15,005 nucleotides of DNA from BM707 sp041592975 (GTDB lineage: Bacteria; Desulfobacterota; Desulfuromonadia; Desulfuromonadales; UBA2294): contig JBFHOZ010000038.1 of NCBI GenBank assembly GCA_041592975.1, positions 1 to 15,005 on the forward strand. The letters run 5' to 3'. Positions 13,766-15,005 of the stretch are shown one piece after another (position 1 is the stretch's first letter; every line of letters begins with the position of its first letter). Below the pieces are notes generated by a model that worked only from the letters and a program-made list of their open reading frames with translations, searched no databases and was not told where the DNA came from. The position numbers were made by a program, and so were the translations under genes.

Positions 13766-15005
13766 ATGTCAACTGACCAAATCTGGAAAAAAGCGCTCGA
13801 CAAACTCGAACTTTCGCTGAATCCGCAGCATTTTGCGACCTGGATAAAGCCGATCGAGTTCGTCCAGGCTGAAGCGGATAGGGTCGAACTGCAGGTTCCC
13901 AATAAATTTTTCCTCGACTGGATCCGCGAGAACTATTACCGACTCATCCGCGAGACCCTCTCCGACATCGGTGCGACCGAGTACGACATCCAGTTCCGGA
14001 TTGCCACCCAGCAGGAAAACAGCAGCAAGCAGATCACCGAACCGGCCCGGAAAGAAAAGAAGGATGCAAGAATTCCCGCCGCCAACCGGAATCAGTCGGT
14101 CAATATCAACCCAAAATACACTTTTGACGAATTCGTCACCGGTTCCTCGAACCAGTTTGCCTACGCCGCGGCAATGGCTGTCGCCAACAATCCGGCAACG
14201 ACATACAACCCGCTTTTCATCTATGGGGGTGTCGGTCTCGGCAAAACCCACCTGATCAACGCCATCGGCAACGACATACAGAAAAAAGATCCGCAGATGG
14301 CGATCTGCTACTACACATCCGAAAAATTCATGAACGAACTGATCAATTCGCTCCGGTACAACAAGATGGACGAATTCAGGAACAAGTTCAGAACCATGGA
14401 TGTGCTGCTGATCGACGATATCCAGTTCATCGCCGGAAAGGAGAGAACCCAGGAAGAATTTTTTCACACCTTCAATTCTCTCTACGAGTCGCACAAGCAG
14501 ATCGTCGTCACGTCCGACAAGTTTCCGAAGGAAATTCCCGGACTCGAGGAGCGGCTCCGCTCCCGTTTCGAATGGGGACTGATCGCCGACATCCAGGCGC
14601 CCGACGTCGAGACCAAACAGGCCATTCTCAAGATGAAAGCGGAGCAGAACGGCATCGACCTGCCCGAGGAGGTCGCCCTGTTTCTCGCCAACTCGGTCAG
14701 CAGCAATGTCCGCGAACTCGAAGGTTATCTCATCAGGATCGGTGCCTACGCCAGCCTGACATCGACCCCGATCAGCCTGGATATGGCCAAGGACATCCTC
14801 AAGGATATTCTCGTTGAAAAGAACAGAAAAATTTCGACGGAACAGATTCAGAAAGCGGTGGCCAGCCATTTCAATATAAAAATTTTGGATTTGAAGTCGG
14901 CAAAGAGACACAAGGCGCTGGTACAGGCCAGACAGATTGCCATGTACCTGACACGTCAGTTGACGTCCTTTTCCTATCCGGATATAGGTGAGCAGTTCGG
15001 CGGCA
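13766..15005 (+). CDS. dnaA: Chromosomal replication initiator protein DnaA (partial, first 413 residues)
   Basis: AAA+ ATPase that binds DnaA boxes, opens the origin and recruits the helicase. Visible: domain I (MSTDQIWKKALDKLELSLNP..., residues 1-80), a short Asn/Lys/Gln-rich linker (about 81-112), and the AAA+ domain from about 115 with TFDEFVTGSSNQFAYAAA. Walker A is GGVGLGKT (154-161), Walker B LLIDDIQF (214-221), and box VII GLEERLRSRFEWGL (259-272) holds the arginine finger. Domain IV begins near 350 and is cut at the edge just before the expected DNA-binding signature (usually GRDHTTV). The ATG at 13766 matches the usual DnaA beginning; an in-frame ATG at 13739 would add nine residues, and GTG codons at 13673 and 13685 are also in frame. 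No start has a clear ribosome site. It is the only rightward gene here. Confidence 0.98.
   Translation, partial: MSTDQIWKKALDKLELSLNPQHFATWIKPIEFVQAEADRVELQVPNKFFLDWIRENYYRLIRETLSDIGATEYDIQFRIATQQENSSKQITEPARKEKKDARIPAANRNQSVNINPKYTFDEFVTGSSNQFAYAAAMAVANNPATTYNPLFIYGGVGLGKTHLINAIGNDIQKKDPQMAICYYTSEKFMNELINSLRYNKMDEFRNKFRTMDVLLIDDIQFIAGKERTQEEFFHTFNSLYESHKQIVVTSDKFPKEIPGLEERLRSRFEWGLIADIQAPDVETKQAILKMKAEQNGIDLPEEVALFLANSVSSNVRELEGYLIRIGAYASLTSTPISLDMAKDILKDILVEKNRKISTEQIQKAVASHFNIKILDLKSAKRHKALVQARQIAMYLTRQLTSFSYPDIGEQFGG

Noticed and set aside
13769..14911. Minus-strand open frame of 380 codons inside dnaA
   Set aside because: Antisense of the conserved dnaA AAA+ region; rich in Asp, Gly and Val with no recognised domain.

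Overview
The window is a replication-origin neighbourhood of a G+C-rich Gram-negative bacterium. Gene order, read leftwards from the origin on the minus strand, is rpmH-rnpA-yidD-yidC-mnmE-mnmG-rsmG-parA-parB-bactofilin, then an ATP synthase block b'-b-delta-alpha-gamma-beta; dnaA lies on the other side, reading rightwards. Together with a split b/b' pair whose b subunit carries a signal-peptide-like N-terminus, this fits the Desulfuromonadales/Geobacter-Pelobacter type of former Deltaproteobacteria. The placement is inferred from gene order and protein features; no database search was made.

Layout. (1) 1-4599, minus strand: ATP synthase operon atpF'-atpF-atpH-atpA-atpG-atpD, with atpD cut by the left edge; a, c and epsilon subunits are not in view. 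(2) 4600-4806: atp promoter and a leader with a U-tract hairpin and a 13-bp dyad. (3) 4807-6877, minus: parA-parB-bactofilin, a chromosome segregation and cell-organisation cluster. (4) 6878-7027: short spacer with a weak terminator and a possible parA promoter. (5) 7028-13377, minus: rpmH, rnpA, yidD, yidC, mnmE, mnmG, rsmG, packed tightly. Two parS sites for ParB lie in the 73-bp mnmE-mnmG gap. (6) 13378-13765: intergenic oriC candidate with the rpmH promoter, a strong inverted repeat flanked by A and T tracts, and two perfect DnaA boxes facing each other. (7) 13766-15005, plus: dnaA, cut by the right edge.

How the genes fit together: DnaA would bind the boxes beside its own gene to start replication. 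ParB would load on the parS pair about 4 kb from the boxes and be moved by ParA, perhaps with bactofilin as a scaffold. RnpA matures tRNAs, MnmE and MnmG modify the tRNA wobble uridine, RsmG methylates 16S rRNA, and YidC/YidD serve membrane protein insertion, including that of ATP synthase subunits.

I see no mobile element, CRISPR array, tRNA or rRNA gene, and no clearly new system. The points most worth a second look are the parS pair (one embedded in a 28-bp perfect palindrome overlapping the mnmE stop codon), the missing jag gene between yidC and mnmE, the terminator-like repeat between two divergent genes at the origin, and the layout of the atp leader. Nearly all long plus-strand reading frames left of 13377 are antisense shadows of these genes.
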